Shown here in pieces: positions 50,763 to 58,889 of a stretch of 64,000 nucleotides of DNA. This DNA comes from Pseudomonas sp. KUIN-1 (GTDB lineage Bacteria > Pseudomonadota > Gammaproteobacteria > Pseudomonadales > Pseudomonadaceae). Positions within the stretch are counted from its first letter, which is position 1. Every line of letters begins with the position of its first letter. The notes beneath the pieces are model-generated. The model saw nothing but the letters and a program-made list of their open reading frames with translations. It had not been told where the DNA came from and searched no databases. The stretch is taken from assembly GCF_009176725.1 (NCBI RefSeq), contig NZ_AP020337.1, positions 3,789,501-3,853,500 of the forward strand. Direction: 5' to 3'. A program made the translations under genes and the position numbers.

Positions 50763-51695
50763 ATGCCCACCTCAGCATTTTCCGCCAGTAACTTTTCCGG
50801 CAACCACGCAGCTCGCGACGAAAACATCGTCATCAATTCCTACACCACCGTGCTGCGCAGGACGGGCGTTCCCCATGAGCTGTTCGCGACCTACTGGCGC
50901 GACGTTCATGGCCCGCTGTGCGCCAGGCTTGAAGGCCTGGGCTGGTATGTTCAGCATCACCTGACGCGGGAAAAGGACGGCCATCTGTGGCCGGTCATCG
51001 AAGGTGTTACGGCCTTGCCGGGCTACGTGCTGGACGGTGGCGTGGAGATCGGCTTTCTGTCCGCCGAAGCGCAGAAACAATTCAAGGATGCCAGCGCCCT
51101 GCTGTTCTCCGATGAGCAGAACATGTTCGAAGAAACCATCGCCTATGACGTGCCGGATGGCTCCAGCACACTGGTGGATCGTCTGCCTGACCCGATTCCC
51201 AACGAAACCGCCACACAGGACAAGATGCATCTGCACTTTCATCTTGCCAGCGATGACCTGCCTGCGGCCCGCAAGGCCATTGAGCAGCTCGCCCGTGACA
51301 TGGCCGCTTCCGATGCGGTGCTGAAACTGCGCCTGCACCTCGCTCAACCTTACGATAACGCCAAGCCTGCACCGCCTGCGCCGGATGTTAATCATGAGGT
51401 CGAAGAGTCGCGCTTGAATATCGTCATGATGGAGTTGGTGTTCGAATCGGCCTGGACGCGCAGGACCTATTACGCCAGTGAACACTTCAAGGCGATCACC
51501 CAAGGCCTCAGCGAGCATGTCCGCTACATCACGCCGTTCGGTGTCAGCGGTGTCTACACCTATGTGCGCGATGCGCTGATGACCACCGCGGGCGTGCGTG
51601 GCAGCAGGCAGGCCGAGCTGATCCGTCAGTTGGGCGCGATCAACCAGACCCGGTCCGAGATCGAAAGCCTGTTTGGTGCGCCATCGACTTTTTGA
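50763..51695 (+). CDS. EthD-domain protein with two ferredoxin-like halves
   Basis: 310 residues. The first half carries an EthD-type signature (FATYWRDVHGPLCARLEGL, then YVQHHLTRE); the second (~155-300, from MHLHFHLASDDLPAARKAIE to TTAGVRGSRQAELIRQLG) seems a second alpha/beta barrel half. Related small proteins are needed for ether breakdown or act as polyketide-type cyclases. No signal peptide. It follows the transporter by 65 nt, so could share its transcript. Function unknown. Confidence 0.72.
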   Translation: MPTSAFSASNFSGNHAARDENIVINSYTTVLRRTGVPHELFATYWRDVHGPLCARLEGLGWYVQHHLTREKDGHLWPVIEGVTALPGYVLDGGVEIGFLSAEAQKQFKDASALLFSDEQNMFEETIAYDVPDGSSTLVDRLPDPIPNETATQDKMHLHFHLASDDLPAARKAIEQLARDMAASDAVLKLRLHLAQPYDNAKPAPPAPDVNHEVEESRLNIVMMELVFESAWTRRTYYASEHFKAITQGLSEHVRYITPFGVSGVYTYVRDALMTTAGVRGSRQAELIRQLGAINQTRSEIESLFGAPSTF

Positions 51696-51727
51696 AACAC
51701 ATGTGACCCGCACGTCTGCTTTAACCG

Positions 51728-51749
51728 GCACGATTCGGAATCGTGCTTT
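51728..51749 (+). terminator. Probable terminator after the EthD gene
   Basis: GCACGATTC-G-GAATCGTGC followed by TTTA; in practice a 7-bp stem with a 5-nt loop. It begins 33 nt after the stop codon. The U-tract is short. Confidence 0.5.
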
Positions 51750-51778
51750 ACTCAGCAAAATGGATTTGGGTGACGCCT

Positions 51779-52123
51779 GTGAAAGCTCTGACGACTCGTG
51801 AGGTGTATCAGCAACTGCGGGATGCTGCGATGGGTACACGGTCGCTGAAACTTATCGGTACACCCTCCGGTTCCGGGCTGCAACAGGTCGAGATCGATGG
51901 CTGGCTAATGTCGCTGGAAATCACTGAAGGCAGCCCGACCCGCTGTCGGGCATGTCGCTGTCCGTTGGGTCGGGAGGGCTCGTTCGAAAGCTGGCTACGC
52001 ACTGATCCGGTGAGTTTGCTCAGTGGCTGGGAGCATGCGCAGATCGAGCGGTTGCTGGGTGAGGCGGCAGCCGAACAGCCTGGGCTCGATCAGGTTCGGG
52101 GTCAGTCACCAGACTTTCAATGA
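51779..52123 (+). CDS. Small hypothetical protein (DUF7693-like), 114 residues
   Basis: The conserved-looking core is ALTTREVYQQLRDAAMGTR, IDGWLMSLEI and CRACRCPLGREGSFESW, with a Cys-x2-Cys-x-Cys cluster. I recall a Pseudomonas DUF with the same opening (LTAREV-Q-LR-AALG-R), hence the tentative name. GTG at 51779 is the best start; the ribosome site is weak, and an in-frame ATG at 51743 overlaps the terminator hairpin. Function unknown. Confidence 0.6.
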   Translation: MKALTTREVYQQLRDAAMGTRSLKLIGTPSGSGLQQVEIDGWLMSLEITEGSPTRCRACRCPLGREGSFESWLRTDPVSLLSGWEHAQIERLLGEAAAEQPGLDQVRGQSPDFQ

Positions 52124-52164
52124 CCGGTGCTCAATGTTCCAGATTGCGTTTGGCCAGGGCACCT

Positions 52165-52246
52165 CATGTTCCGCATGGTAATGCCTTTCGTGATGCTCCG
52201 CGTCACACGGCGGCTCTGCGACTTCAGGTGGATTGGGGCTCGACAC
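52165..52246. repeat. Intergenic repeat copy 1 (degenerate)
   Basis: Contains TGATGCTCCGCGTCACAC and CAGGTGGATTGGGGCTCGAC, both shared with copies 2 and 3. The left arm is decayed (CCGCATGGTAATGC). In one frame it reads a DUF1534-like peptide, GNAFRDAPRHTAAL. Confidence 0.75.
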
Positions 52247-52251
52247 AGACT

Positions 52252-52353
52252 CTCGTTCCCACGCTCCGCGTGGTAATGCAGTTCGTGACGCTCCGCGTCA
52301 CACAGCGGTTCTGTGACATCAGGTAGATTAGAGTTCGACTCAGGCCACCTTTT
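52252..52353. repeat. Intergenic repeat copy 2
   Basis: Starts CTCGTTCCCACGCTCCGCGT and runs through GTGACGCTCCGCGTCACACA, then TTCGACTCAGGCC and CCTTTTCG. It has two palindromic cores: CCACGCTCCGCGTGG and GTGACGCTCCGCGTCAC, each a stem with a short loop, typical of Pseudomonas REP-like elements. 85-90% like copy 3 by eye. Confidence 0.85.
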
Positions 52354-52366
52354 CGCCCCTCGGCGA

Positions 52367-52513
52367 CTCACTTTGAGGGACCAAAGTGAGCAAAGTCCCC
52401 GCTCCGGTTTCCGGCCCGACTTCGTCGGGTTCCTTCGTCCTGTCACTGATCCGGGGGTCGCCGCAACGGGCCCTCCATGGCCCGGTGCGGCTAGCCTGGC
52501 GTCCTGCCAGGCT
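52367..52513. repeat. Hairpin-rich block between repeat copies 2 and 3
   Basis: Four inverted repeats in 150 bp: CTCACTTTG/CAAAGTGAG (52367-52390), CCCGAC-TTC-GTCGGG (52415-52429), CGGGCC/GGCCCG (52467-52483 approximately) and AGCCTGGC-GTCCT-GCCAGGCT (52493-52513). No credible gene. It may be part of one larger repeated element with its flanks. Confidence 0.65.
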
Positions 52514-52559
52514 ACCCCCGAATCAGCGCCAGGACTCAGCCGTCACTTACGTCGCACTC

Positions 52560-52596
52560 TGCGTCGTCAGTGCCATCGTGGTTGAAAAGCGCTTTT
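52560..52596. repeat. Direct repeat, left copy (partner at 52775-52811)
   Basis: Reads CTGCGTCGTCAGTGCCATCG then TGGTTGAAAAGCGCTTTT. The copy at 52775-52811 reads CTGTGCCGTCAGTGCCATTG then TGATTGAAAAGCGCTTT; about 33 of 37 positions agree. The pair flanks repeat copy 3, as if that segment duplicated with its border. Confidence 0.75.
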
Positions 52597-52625
52597 GCGG
52601 CAGTGGCTGCGGGCAGCGCATGACT

Positions 52626-52730
52626 ATCGTTCCTCACGCTCCGCGTGGGAATGCAGTTCGTGACGCTCTGCGTCACACAGCGGTTCTGCGATTTCAGGTG
52701 GACTGGGGTTCGACTCAGGCCTCCTTTTCG
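52626..52730. repeat. Intergenic repeat copy 3
   Basis: Starts ATCGTTCCTCACGCTCCGCG, continues GTGACGCTCTGCGTCACACA and ends TTCGACTCAGGCCTCCTTTT. A frame beginning at 52620 (MTIVPHAPRGNAVRDALRHT) translates it into a DUF1534-like peptide. I treat this as repeat DNA, not a gene. Confidence 0.83.
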
Positions 52731-52774
52731 ACCATCAGCGAGTGATTTTGATGAGGCTAAAGTAACCTCACACT

Positions 52775-52811
52775 CTGTGCCGTCAGTGCCATTGTGATTG
52801 AAAAGCGCTTT
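52775..52811. repeat. Direct repeat, right copy (partner at 52560-52596)
   Basis: See the left copy: CTGTGCCGTCAGTGCCATTG followed by TGATTGAAAAGCGCTTT. It ends the repeat block about 100 nt before the next gene. Confidence 0.75.
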
Positions 52812-52913
52812 GCCTGGGCTCAGCCCATTGCTGAATCGTTTAACTCGGCGTTAAATGGCCACTCAGACGATAGGCAACACCATAATTCCAATAATTACAG
52901 AAGGACCACCACC

Positions 52914-54131
52914 ATGAAATCCCTTCCTCTGCTCGTAGGCCTCGGCGCCCTTACAGCCGCTTCCAGTGTGTTTGCCTGGGATTACGTGCTGCTCGACACC
53001 GACAAGGCTGCGCAGAATCAGCAGATCACCAGTCAGCAACTGGGCGTCAAGACCGACAAGCCGTTCACTGTCACGATGCGTACGCTGCATGGCGGTCGTC
53101 AGGAAGGCGTGAGCATCATCGATATCGACAACGGTACGATGAAGCTGTCGGTCGTCCCGACCCGCGGCATGAACGTGCTGCAGGCATCAGTCGGCGATGT
53201 GCGTATGGGCTGGGATTCGCCGGTCAAGGACGTGGTCAATCCGGCCTTCATCGAGCTCAATGGCCGCGGCGGATTGGGCTGGCTGGAAGGTTTCAACGAG
53301 CTGGTAACCCGCTGCGGCTACGAGTGGGTGGGCCATCCGGGGATGGACAACGGCGAGCTGCTGACCCTGCACGGCCGTGCAGCCAATATTCCGGCGAGCA
53401 AGGTGACACTGCAGATCGACGAAAAACCGCCGTACGCGATCCGCCTCAAGGGTGAATTGAAGGAGCAGGCGTTCAAGAAGGTCGACTTCTCGGTGCAGAC
53501 CGAACTGGTCACCGAGCCCGGCAGCACGAGCTTTTCGCTCAACGATACGCTGACCAACAATGGCGACTATCCGAAAGAATACCAGGCGCTGTACCACAGC
53601 AATTTCAGCACGCCGTTCCTCGAGCAAGGGGCGCGTTTCGAAGCGCCGGTCAAGCAGGTTTCGCCGTTCAACGACAAAGCCAAGGGTGATCTCGGCGACT
53701 GGCAGACCTACCGCGCGCCGACGCCGGATTACGACGAGACGGTCTACAACATCGTGCCTTACGGTGATGCCAAGGGTGACACGCTGACCGTTCTGCACAA
53801 CAAGGCTGGCAGCCTGGGCGTGTCGGTCGGTTTCAATACCAGGCAGTTGCCGGTGTTCTCGCTGTGGAAAAACACCGACACCAAAGGCCAGGGCTACGTC
53901 ACCGGACTGGAACCGGGGACCAGCTTCTCCTATAACCGCCGCTTCCAGCGCCCGCTGAATCTGGTGCCAACCATTGCCCCGAAAGAGCAACGTCAGTTCC
54001 AGATCAGCTACAGCCTGCTGGCTGACAAAGGCGCGGTCGACAAAGCCCTTGGGCAGGTCAAGCACATTCAGGACGGTCGCGAAACTGAAGTGCGCAAAGA
54101 GCCGCTGGTGGACCTGAGCAAGGAGCAATGA
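52914..54131 (+). CDS. Secreted DUF4432 (aldose-1-epimerase-like) protein
   Basis: 405 residues. Clear Sec signal MKSLPLLVGLGALTAASSV, cleaved near VFA. The remainder fits the galactose-mutarotase-like beta-sandwich of DUF4432 (VVPTRGMNVLQASVGDVRMGWDSP; LHGRAANIPAS; YQALYHSNFSTPFLE; VTGLEPGTSFSYNRRF). It probably binds or epimerises a sugar in the periplasm; many DUF4432 members are cytoplasmic, so export is notable. AGAAGGA lies 9 nt before the ATG. A longer frame runs into the repeats and is unlikely. Confidence 0.83.
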   Translation: MKSLPLLVGLGALTAASSVFAWDYVLLDTDKAAQNQQITSQQLGVKTDKPFTVTMRTLHGGRQEGVSIIDIDNGTMKLSVVPTRGMNVLQASVGDVRMGWDSPVKDVVNPAFIELNGRGGLGWLEGFNELVTRCGYEWVGHPGMDNGELLTLHGRAANIPASKVTLQIDEKPPYAIRLKGELKEQAFKKVDFSVQTELVTEPGSTSFSLNDTLTNNGDYPKEYQALYHSNFSTPFLEQGARFEAPVKQVSPFNDKAKGDLGDWQTYRAPTPDYDETVYNIVPYGDAKGDTLTVLHNKAGSLGVSVGFNTRQLPVFSLWKNTDTKGQGYVTGLEPGTSFSYNRRFQRPLNLVPTIAPKEQRQFQISYSLLADKGAVDKALGQVKHIQDGRETEVRKEPLVDLSKEQ

Positions 54132-54166
54132 TCGTTATCTGACGATTTTTCAACGCCGCGCTGAAA

Positions 54167-54212
54167 CAGGGCCGGGTGTCGACGCAAGCCATTACGTCGA
54201 CATCCGGCCCTG
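54167..54212 (+). terminator. Long hairpin after the DUF4432 gene
   Basis: Two 18-nt arms (54167-54184 and 54195-54212), beginning CAGGGCCGGG, pair except for one G-T, with a 10-nt loop. It begins 36 nt after the stop codon. The following CTCGTTTCGG gives only a poor U-tract. Confidence 0.6.
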
Positions 54213-54291
54213 CTCGTTTCGGTGGTAAAAAATTCTCACAACACTTGAGGTTTTCGCCTGTCTACACCCTCTCAACCCTTCGAAGACGAGC

Positions 54292-54975
54292 ATGCACATG
54301 AAAATCCTGATGGTTTTGACATCCCATGACCAACTGGGCGACACCGGCAAGAAAACCGGTTTCTGGCTCGAAGAGTTCGTCGCGCCGTATTACGCGTTCA
54401 AAGAGGCCGGTGCCGACGTTACGCTGGTTTCTCCGAAAGGCGGTCAACCACCGCTGGACCCGAAGAGCGATGAGCCCGACGCGCAGACCGAAGACACCAA
54501 GCGTTTCTCCAAAGATGCAGATGCGCAGAAAGCACTCGCTAACACCGGCCTTCTGTCTGGCGTCAATGCTGCCGATTTCGATGCCGTGTTCTACCCGGGC
54601 GGTCACGGCCCGCTGTGGGACCTGGCTGAAGACAAGCACTCCATCGCTCTGATCGAGGCATTTGCCAAGGCAGACAAGCCACACGCAATGGTCTGCCATG
54701 CACCTGGCGTATTGCGTCACGTCAAAGCAGCGGACGGCCAGCCACTGGTCAAGGGCCGCCGCGTCACAGGCTTCACCAACAGTGAAGAAGAAGCGGTCGG
54801 CCTGACCAATGTCGTACCTTTTCTGGTCGAAGACACGCTCAAGCAACTGGGCGGTGACTACTCCAAGGGCGACGACTGGGGCGTTTACGTATTGACCGAT
54901 GGCAAGCTGGTGACTGGCCAGAACCCGGCCAGTTCGGCGCAGGCAGCCAAAGACCTGATCACGCTGCTGAGCTGA
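54292..54975 (+). CDS. DJ-1/PfpI-family protein (Hsp31-like, type 1 glutamine amidotransferase fold)
   Basis: 227 residues. KILMVLTSHDQLGDTGKKTG and FWLEEFVAPYYAFKEAGADVTLVSPKGG match the Hsp31/YDR533C class. The nucleophile elbow Cys is in AMVCHAPGVL, and GGHGPLWDL supplies the adjacent acidic or His partner. Such proteins act as glutathione-independent glyoxalase III or deglycase. Starts at 54292 and 54298 (MHMKIL) are both possible; neither has a strong ribosome site. Free-standing plus-strand gene. Confidence 0.88.
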   Translation: MHMKILMVLTSHDQLGDTGKKTGFWLEEFVAPYYAFKEAGADVTLVSPKGGQPPLDPKSDEPDAQTEDTKRFSKDADAQKALANTGLLSGVNAADFDAVFYPGGHGPLWDLAEDKHSIALIEAFAKADKPHAMVCHAPGVLRHVKAADGQPLVKGRRVTGFTNSEEEAVGLTNVVPFLVEDTLKQLGGDYSKGDDWGVYVLTDGKLVTGQNPASSAQAAKDLITLLS

Positions 54976-55101
54976 TCGATGTGTGCGGTTCGGCGTCCGA
55001 CGCGATCAGCATCGGGCAACGGACCGCGCGTCATTTAAATCGAATCTTGCACACGCCACACTGACCAATAACCACACCCCTCGACAATAAGGAATACGGT
55101 C

Positions 55102-55251
55102 ATGGCTGATGAATCCAAACGCGAAGACCTCGATCACAAGCCGGAAAACGCCGGCAAAGTGGGCGAGAAGAACAAACAGCTCAATCAGCAGGGTGAACAG
55201 GCCCGACCTGCCACCTCTCCCGACCCGCAGAAAGACAAGTCAGGCAACTGA
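55102..55251 (+). CDS. Small disordered, highly charged protein, 49 residues
   Basis: MADESKREDLDHKPENAGKV is followed by GEKNKQLNQQGEQARPATSP and DPQKDKSGN. It has many Lys, Glu, Gln and Asn, no Trp/Cys and no hydrophobic core, so it is probably intrinsically disordered. AAGGA lies 8 nt before the ATG. Composition suggests a stress or desiccation protein, but I recognise no family. It ends 7 nt before the convergent LysR stop. Confidence 0.7.
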   Translation: MADESKREDLDHKPENAGKVGEKNKQLNQQGEQARPATSPDPQKDKSGN

Positions 55252-55258
55252 CGCCGCG

Positions 55259-56194
55259 TCAGAGCAAGCCGCGCTCGGCACACACCTTCACGACTTGTTC
55301 ACGCAGCCAGCCACTGGCTTCGTCTCGATCCGCCTGGGCGCTCCACAGCATGTCCAGACTGAAGCCGGGCAAGTCAGGTGGCAGTTCGAATACGCAAATC
55401 CACGGCTCATTGCCCAGCAGCGTCTGAATACGGCGTGGCAGAACCAGAATGAAATCGGTGCCTTCCAGCAATTGCAATGCCGCCCGGTAGCTGTTGGCGC
55501 GCGCGACGATGTGGCGCTCAAGCCCCTGGCGCTGCAGCCAGCCATCCACCATGTTGGTGTCGGACGTCCAAGGCGTCGGGTAGACATGACGGTGCCGGAT
55601 GAAGGTTTGCAGGTCGATCAGGGCGCTGACCGGCGCGAACCGGGAGTCCATGATGCAAACCAGATCATCCTCCATCAACACCTGCGAAATCAGGCTGTCC
55701 GGGACTCGGTGAAAGCCAGGCCCGAAGCACAGGGCGAGGTCAAACAGACCGTCGTTCAATTGCTCGGCAGGCAACTGCTTCTCCAGCTTTTGCACATTGA
55801 CCGTCACCGAGAAGCCGGCTGCAACGAAGTCACGCAGCAAATGCGGCAATACCAGCAGCTCGAAATACTCAGGCGCGCAGACCGTGAAGGTGGTCTGTGC
55901 GCGAGTCGGGTCGAACAGATCGAGACCGTCATGACACAGGTTGACCGAGCGGAGAATCTGCTGCACATGGTCATGCATGGCCAACGCCTTGCGGGTCGGA
56001 CGCATGCCGTTGCGGGTGCAGATGAACAGATCGTCCTCGAAGTTGGCACGCAGCTTTTTCAGGCAGTAACTGACCGTCGACTGGCTGACATGCAACGCTT
56101 CCGCGACCAGGGTCAGGTTGCGCTGCTCATACACCGAGACAAAGACCATGAGGTCCTGCATGTCCAGCTTTCTCAGGGCATTACTGTTAAGCAT
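55259..56194 (-). CDS. LysR-family transcriptional regulator
   Basis: 311 residues. The HTH (residues ~10-70: LDMQDLMVFVSVYEQRNLTLVAEALHVS as spaced segments, then STVSYCLKKLRANFEDDLF) is followed by a substrate domain with FTVCAPEYFELLVLPHLL. The type resembles NodD/LeuO-like members. ATG at 56194; a TTG one codon before is possible. The MFS gene 68 nt upstream, on the same strand, may be its partner. Confidence 0.87.
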   Translation of the reverse strand: MLNSNALRKLDMQDLMVFVSVYEQRNLTLVAEALHVSQSTVSYCLKKLRANFEDDLFICTRNGMRPTRKALAMHDHVQQILRSVNLCHDGLDLFDPTRAQTTFTVCAPEYFELLVLPHLLRDFVAAGFSVTVNVQKLEKQLPAEQLNDGLFDLALCFGPGFHRVPDSLISQVLMEDDLVCIMDSRFAPVSALIDLQTFIRHRHVYPTPWTSDTNMVDGWLQRQGLERHIVARANSYRAALQLLEGTDFILVLPRRIQTLLGNEPWICVFELPPDLPGFSLDMLWSAQADRDEASGWLREQVVKVCAERGLL

Positions 56195-56262
56195 CAAGGC
56201 ATCTCGCTGGCGCTATGACCGGGCGGTCAGGTCAACGCGCACAAGATAGCATCAAAATGCAA

Positions 56263-57516
56263 TCATTCAGCCTGTCTGCCAGTGATGACAGGTTCGCCGA
56301 GTGCGTCGCGCAGATGATCAGCATAACGTCGAGGGTCGAGTCGCACCACCATCAACAGCATGATCACGACCAACGCCATCAGTGACCACCATGCACCCGC
56401 AAAGCTGCCCGTCAGGTCACGAATCACTCCGGCAAGCAGCGGCGACAGGCTGGCGATCAGATAACCCACGCCCTGCACGAATGCCGTCAGGCTGCCCGCC
56501 TGCTGCGGATCATCGCAATGATCCATGGACACGATCAGGCTCATCGGAAAAAGACCGCCAATCCCCAAGCCCAGCAGGCATGCCCACAGCAGGCCCAACT
56601 GCTGCGGCATCAAAATCAGCCCGGCAAAGCCGGTCATCATCAATATCAGCAGCACAACCAGCGCCACGCGCTTATCGCGACTGCGGTTGGCCAGCGCCGG
56701 AACCAGCAGACCCGATACGACCTCCATCAGGGTCAGAAAGCCCAGCAGTAACCCTGCACCCTGCTCACCCCAGCCGTTTTCCAGATAATAGGGCGCCAGC
56801 CAGGCCAACACACAGGTATAGGACGCAGTGCCAAGACCGAAGAAAATCCCCAGCATCCAGGCCCGAGGCATGTGGAAGAAGGTCTGCCGGTGCCCTGCAG
56901 CGATTGACGCGTCGGACTGCAACACGTGCCGCTGGGCAAACCAGAAGCACATTGCCAGAAGAGCCAGTAGCGACCAGACCGCCAGGCCGACGCGCCAACT
57001 GCCACTGCTGCTCATTACCAGAGGGCTGAATGAGGCGGCCAGCGCGGCCCCGCCCATAATCGCGGTCACGTACAGCCCCATGTACAAGGAGACGTCGGCC
57101 TTGAAGCGCGATTTGATCAACGCGGGCATCAGCGCCTGAATCAAGGCAATACCCAGACCCGCCAGCACAGCGCTGAAAATCAGTTCGGCAGCAGAATCGA
57201 GAAACAGACGCGCCAGGGTTGCCAGACCGATAAGCGCCAGTGAAAGCATGATGCTGCGATACGAACCCAGGTAACGAGCAATGCCCATGCCGAAAAACAT
57301 GGCCAGTCCCATGGCCATGACCGGCAGCATGGTCAGCAACGACGCCGTCCCGAAACCCAGCGGGACGTCCAGACGAATCGCCACCAGCAATGGACCGACC
57401 GCGGCCATCGAAGGGCGCAGGTTCAGCGCCACCAACAGGACACTGATCATCAACCCCATATTCTGAACCGCCGAGCCACGCATCTGCATACCGTCACCAT
57501 CGCTATTGATGGTCAT
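56263..57516 (-). CDS. MFS transporter, CynX/NimT (cyanate/nitroimidazole) type
   Basis: About 417 residues, 12 membrane helices. VLLVALNLRPSMAAVGPLL is the family's characteristic first helix. Known members transport cyanate or 2-nitroimidazole; the substrate here is unknown. The start is uncertain: ATG at 57516 (MTINSDGDG) has no good ribosome site, and ATG at 57489 or a TTG at 57546 are alternatives. Same strand as the LysR gene that follows. Confidence 0.83.
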   Translation of the reverse strand: MTINSDGDGMQMRGSAVQNMGLMISVLLVALNLRPSMAAVGPLLVAIRLDVPLGFGTASLLTMLPVMAMGLAMFFGMGIARYLGSYRSIMLSLALIGLATLARLFLDSAAELIFSAVLAGLGIALIQALMPALIKSRFKADVSLYMGLYVTAIMGGAALAASFSPLVMSSSGSWRVGLAVWSLLALLAMCFWFAQRHVLQSDASIAAGHRQTFFHMPRAWMLGIFFGLGTASYTCVLAWLAPYYLENGWGEQGAGLLLGFLTLMEVVSGLLVPALANRSRDKRVALVVLLILMMTGFAGLILMPQQLGLLWACLLGLGIGGLFPMSLIVSMDHCDDPQQAGSLTAFVQGVGYLIASLSPLLAGVIRDLTGSFAGAWWSLMALVVIMLLMVVRLDPRRYADHLRDALGEPVITGRQAE

Positions 57517-57602
57517 GATTAGGCCGGGCGCGTGCTCAGGTGACAAATCAAAATCTGGGCCGTGCTATCTAAAAATCAGTTCACCCATGCCACAGGCAGA
57601 TT

Positions 57603-58694
57603 TCAGGCATTCTGCCGACGGCAGCCGCAGGATTCTGCACCCTCGGTCTGTGCGGTTTCAGGCTCAACCACCTCATCCACGCCCAGCCACCAGGTCAGAC
57701 CGCGACACGGGTATTGCACATAGAACGGCTGGCCCATCATCGGCGTGGCGATCGAGACATTCTGCTCCCAGGCCAGGGCCAGAATGCGATCGAACGGTTC
57801 GTGCCAGGCATGCATCGACAGGTCGAAGGTGCCGTTGTGGATCGGCAGCAACCAGCGACCGCGCAGGTCCAGGTGCGCCTGCAGCGTCTGCTCGGGCTGC
57901 ATGTGCACATCGGGCCACTCGACGTTGTAGGCGCCGGTTTCCATCAGGGTCAGGTCAAATGGTCCGTATTGCTCGCCAATGGTTTTGAAACCATCGAAGT
58001 AACCGCTGTCGCCACTGAAGAAGATCCGTTGATCGCCATCGATCATCACCCAGGACGCCCACAAGGTGCGGTTGCTGTCGAGCAGCGTACGCCCCGAGAA
58101 ATGCTGCGAGGGCGTGGCGACGAACTCGATGCCCACCACCTCGGTCGACTGCCACCAGTCCAGCTGACGCACCTTGTGCGCAGGCACGCCCCACTCGATC
58201 AACGTATCGCCCACGCCAAGCGGCGCCAGAAAGTGCTCGGTCTTTTCGGTCAGCGCCTTGATGGCCATGCGATCGAGGTGATCGTAATGGTTGTGCGAAA
58301 GAATCACCGCCTTGATCGGCGGCAACTCTTCGAGGCTGATCGGCGGCTGATGAAAGCGCTGCGGGCCAGCCCACTGCACGGGCGAGGCACGCTCGGCAAA
58401 CACGGGGTCGGTCAGCCAGAACTGGTCGCGCAGTTTGAGCAGAACGGTCGAATGCCCCAGGCGGTAAACAGTGTTGTTCGGCGCTGCCAGCAACTGTTGA
58501 CGCGACAGCGGCTGTACCGGAATGTCGCCTGCCGGGCGTGTGTCCTTGGGCTTGTTGAACACCTGATCCCAGAAAATCCCGAGCGTGCGCAGCAGACTCG
58601 ACGGCTTCATGGCCGCATGATTGCGGTATCGCCCTGCGTGGCGGGACAAGACAGGCAGTGAAGAAGCATACTTTTTCTGATGTGTCGAGGCCAT
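57603..58694 (-). CDS. Metallo-beta-lactamase-fold hydrolase (NAPE-PLD/UlaG-like)
   Basis: 363 residues. The metal motif H-x-H-x-D-H is in VILSHNHYDHLDRM; further ligands are in SQHFSGRTL, FFSGDSGYFDGF and LPIHNGTFDLS. This subgroup has lipase- or lactonase-like members with an amphipathic N-terminus. The C-terminus ends with a Cys pair (SCGCRRQNA). AGGAG lies 10 nt before the ATG. Divergent from a TetR gene with a palindromic operator between, so it is probably repressed by it. Confidence 0.85.
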   Translation of the reverse strand: MASTHQKKYASSLPVLSRHAGRYRNHAAMKPSSLLRTLGIFWDQVFNKPKDTRPAGDIPVQPLSRQQLLAAPNNTVYRLGHSTVLLKLRDQFWLTDPVFAERASPVQWAGPQRFHQPPISLEELPPIKAVILSHNHYDHLDRMAIKALTEKTEHFLAPLGVGDTLIEWGVPAHKVRQLDWWQSTEVVGIEFVATPSQHFSGRTLLDSNRTLWASWVMIDGDQRIFFSGDSGYFDGFKTIGEQYGPFDLTLMETGAYNVEWPDVHMQPEQTLQAHLDLRGRWLLPIHNGTFDLSMHAWHEPFDRILALAWEQNVSIATPMMGQPFYVQYPCRGLTWWLGVDEVVEPETAQTEGAESCGCRRQNA

Positions 58695-58786
58695 GGTTCG
58701 CTGACTCCTGGGGGCAGGTTGAGGCTCCAGCCGTGCATTCTTCGTACGTGATCCTGTTGCAGGATGTCCGAGGGAAAATATGTAAC

Positions 58787-58811
58787 AGTGTTTTACACTA
58801 CACGGTGTAGT
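58787..58811. promoter_or_regulatory. Overlapping palindromes, likely TetR operator
   Basis: AGTGT-TTT-ACACT (58787-58799) and ACTACAC-G-GTGTAGT (58797-58811) overlap by 3 bp in the 195-bp gap between the divergent MBL and TetR genes. Both are perfect. This size and position fit a TetR dimer pair. Confidence 0.65.
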
Positions 58812-58889
58812 TTTAAGCTTGCATGATCCTTGGCGACAAGTAAACTGCTGAGTGTAATTTTCTCTAAACGCACGTTTGAAGCGAACCTA

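Noticed and set aside
52386..52745. 119-codon open frame across the repeat block
   Set aside because: It is made of repeat units and hairpins; its C-terminus only resembles DUF1534 because that family is itself repeat-like.
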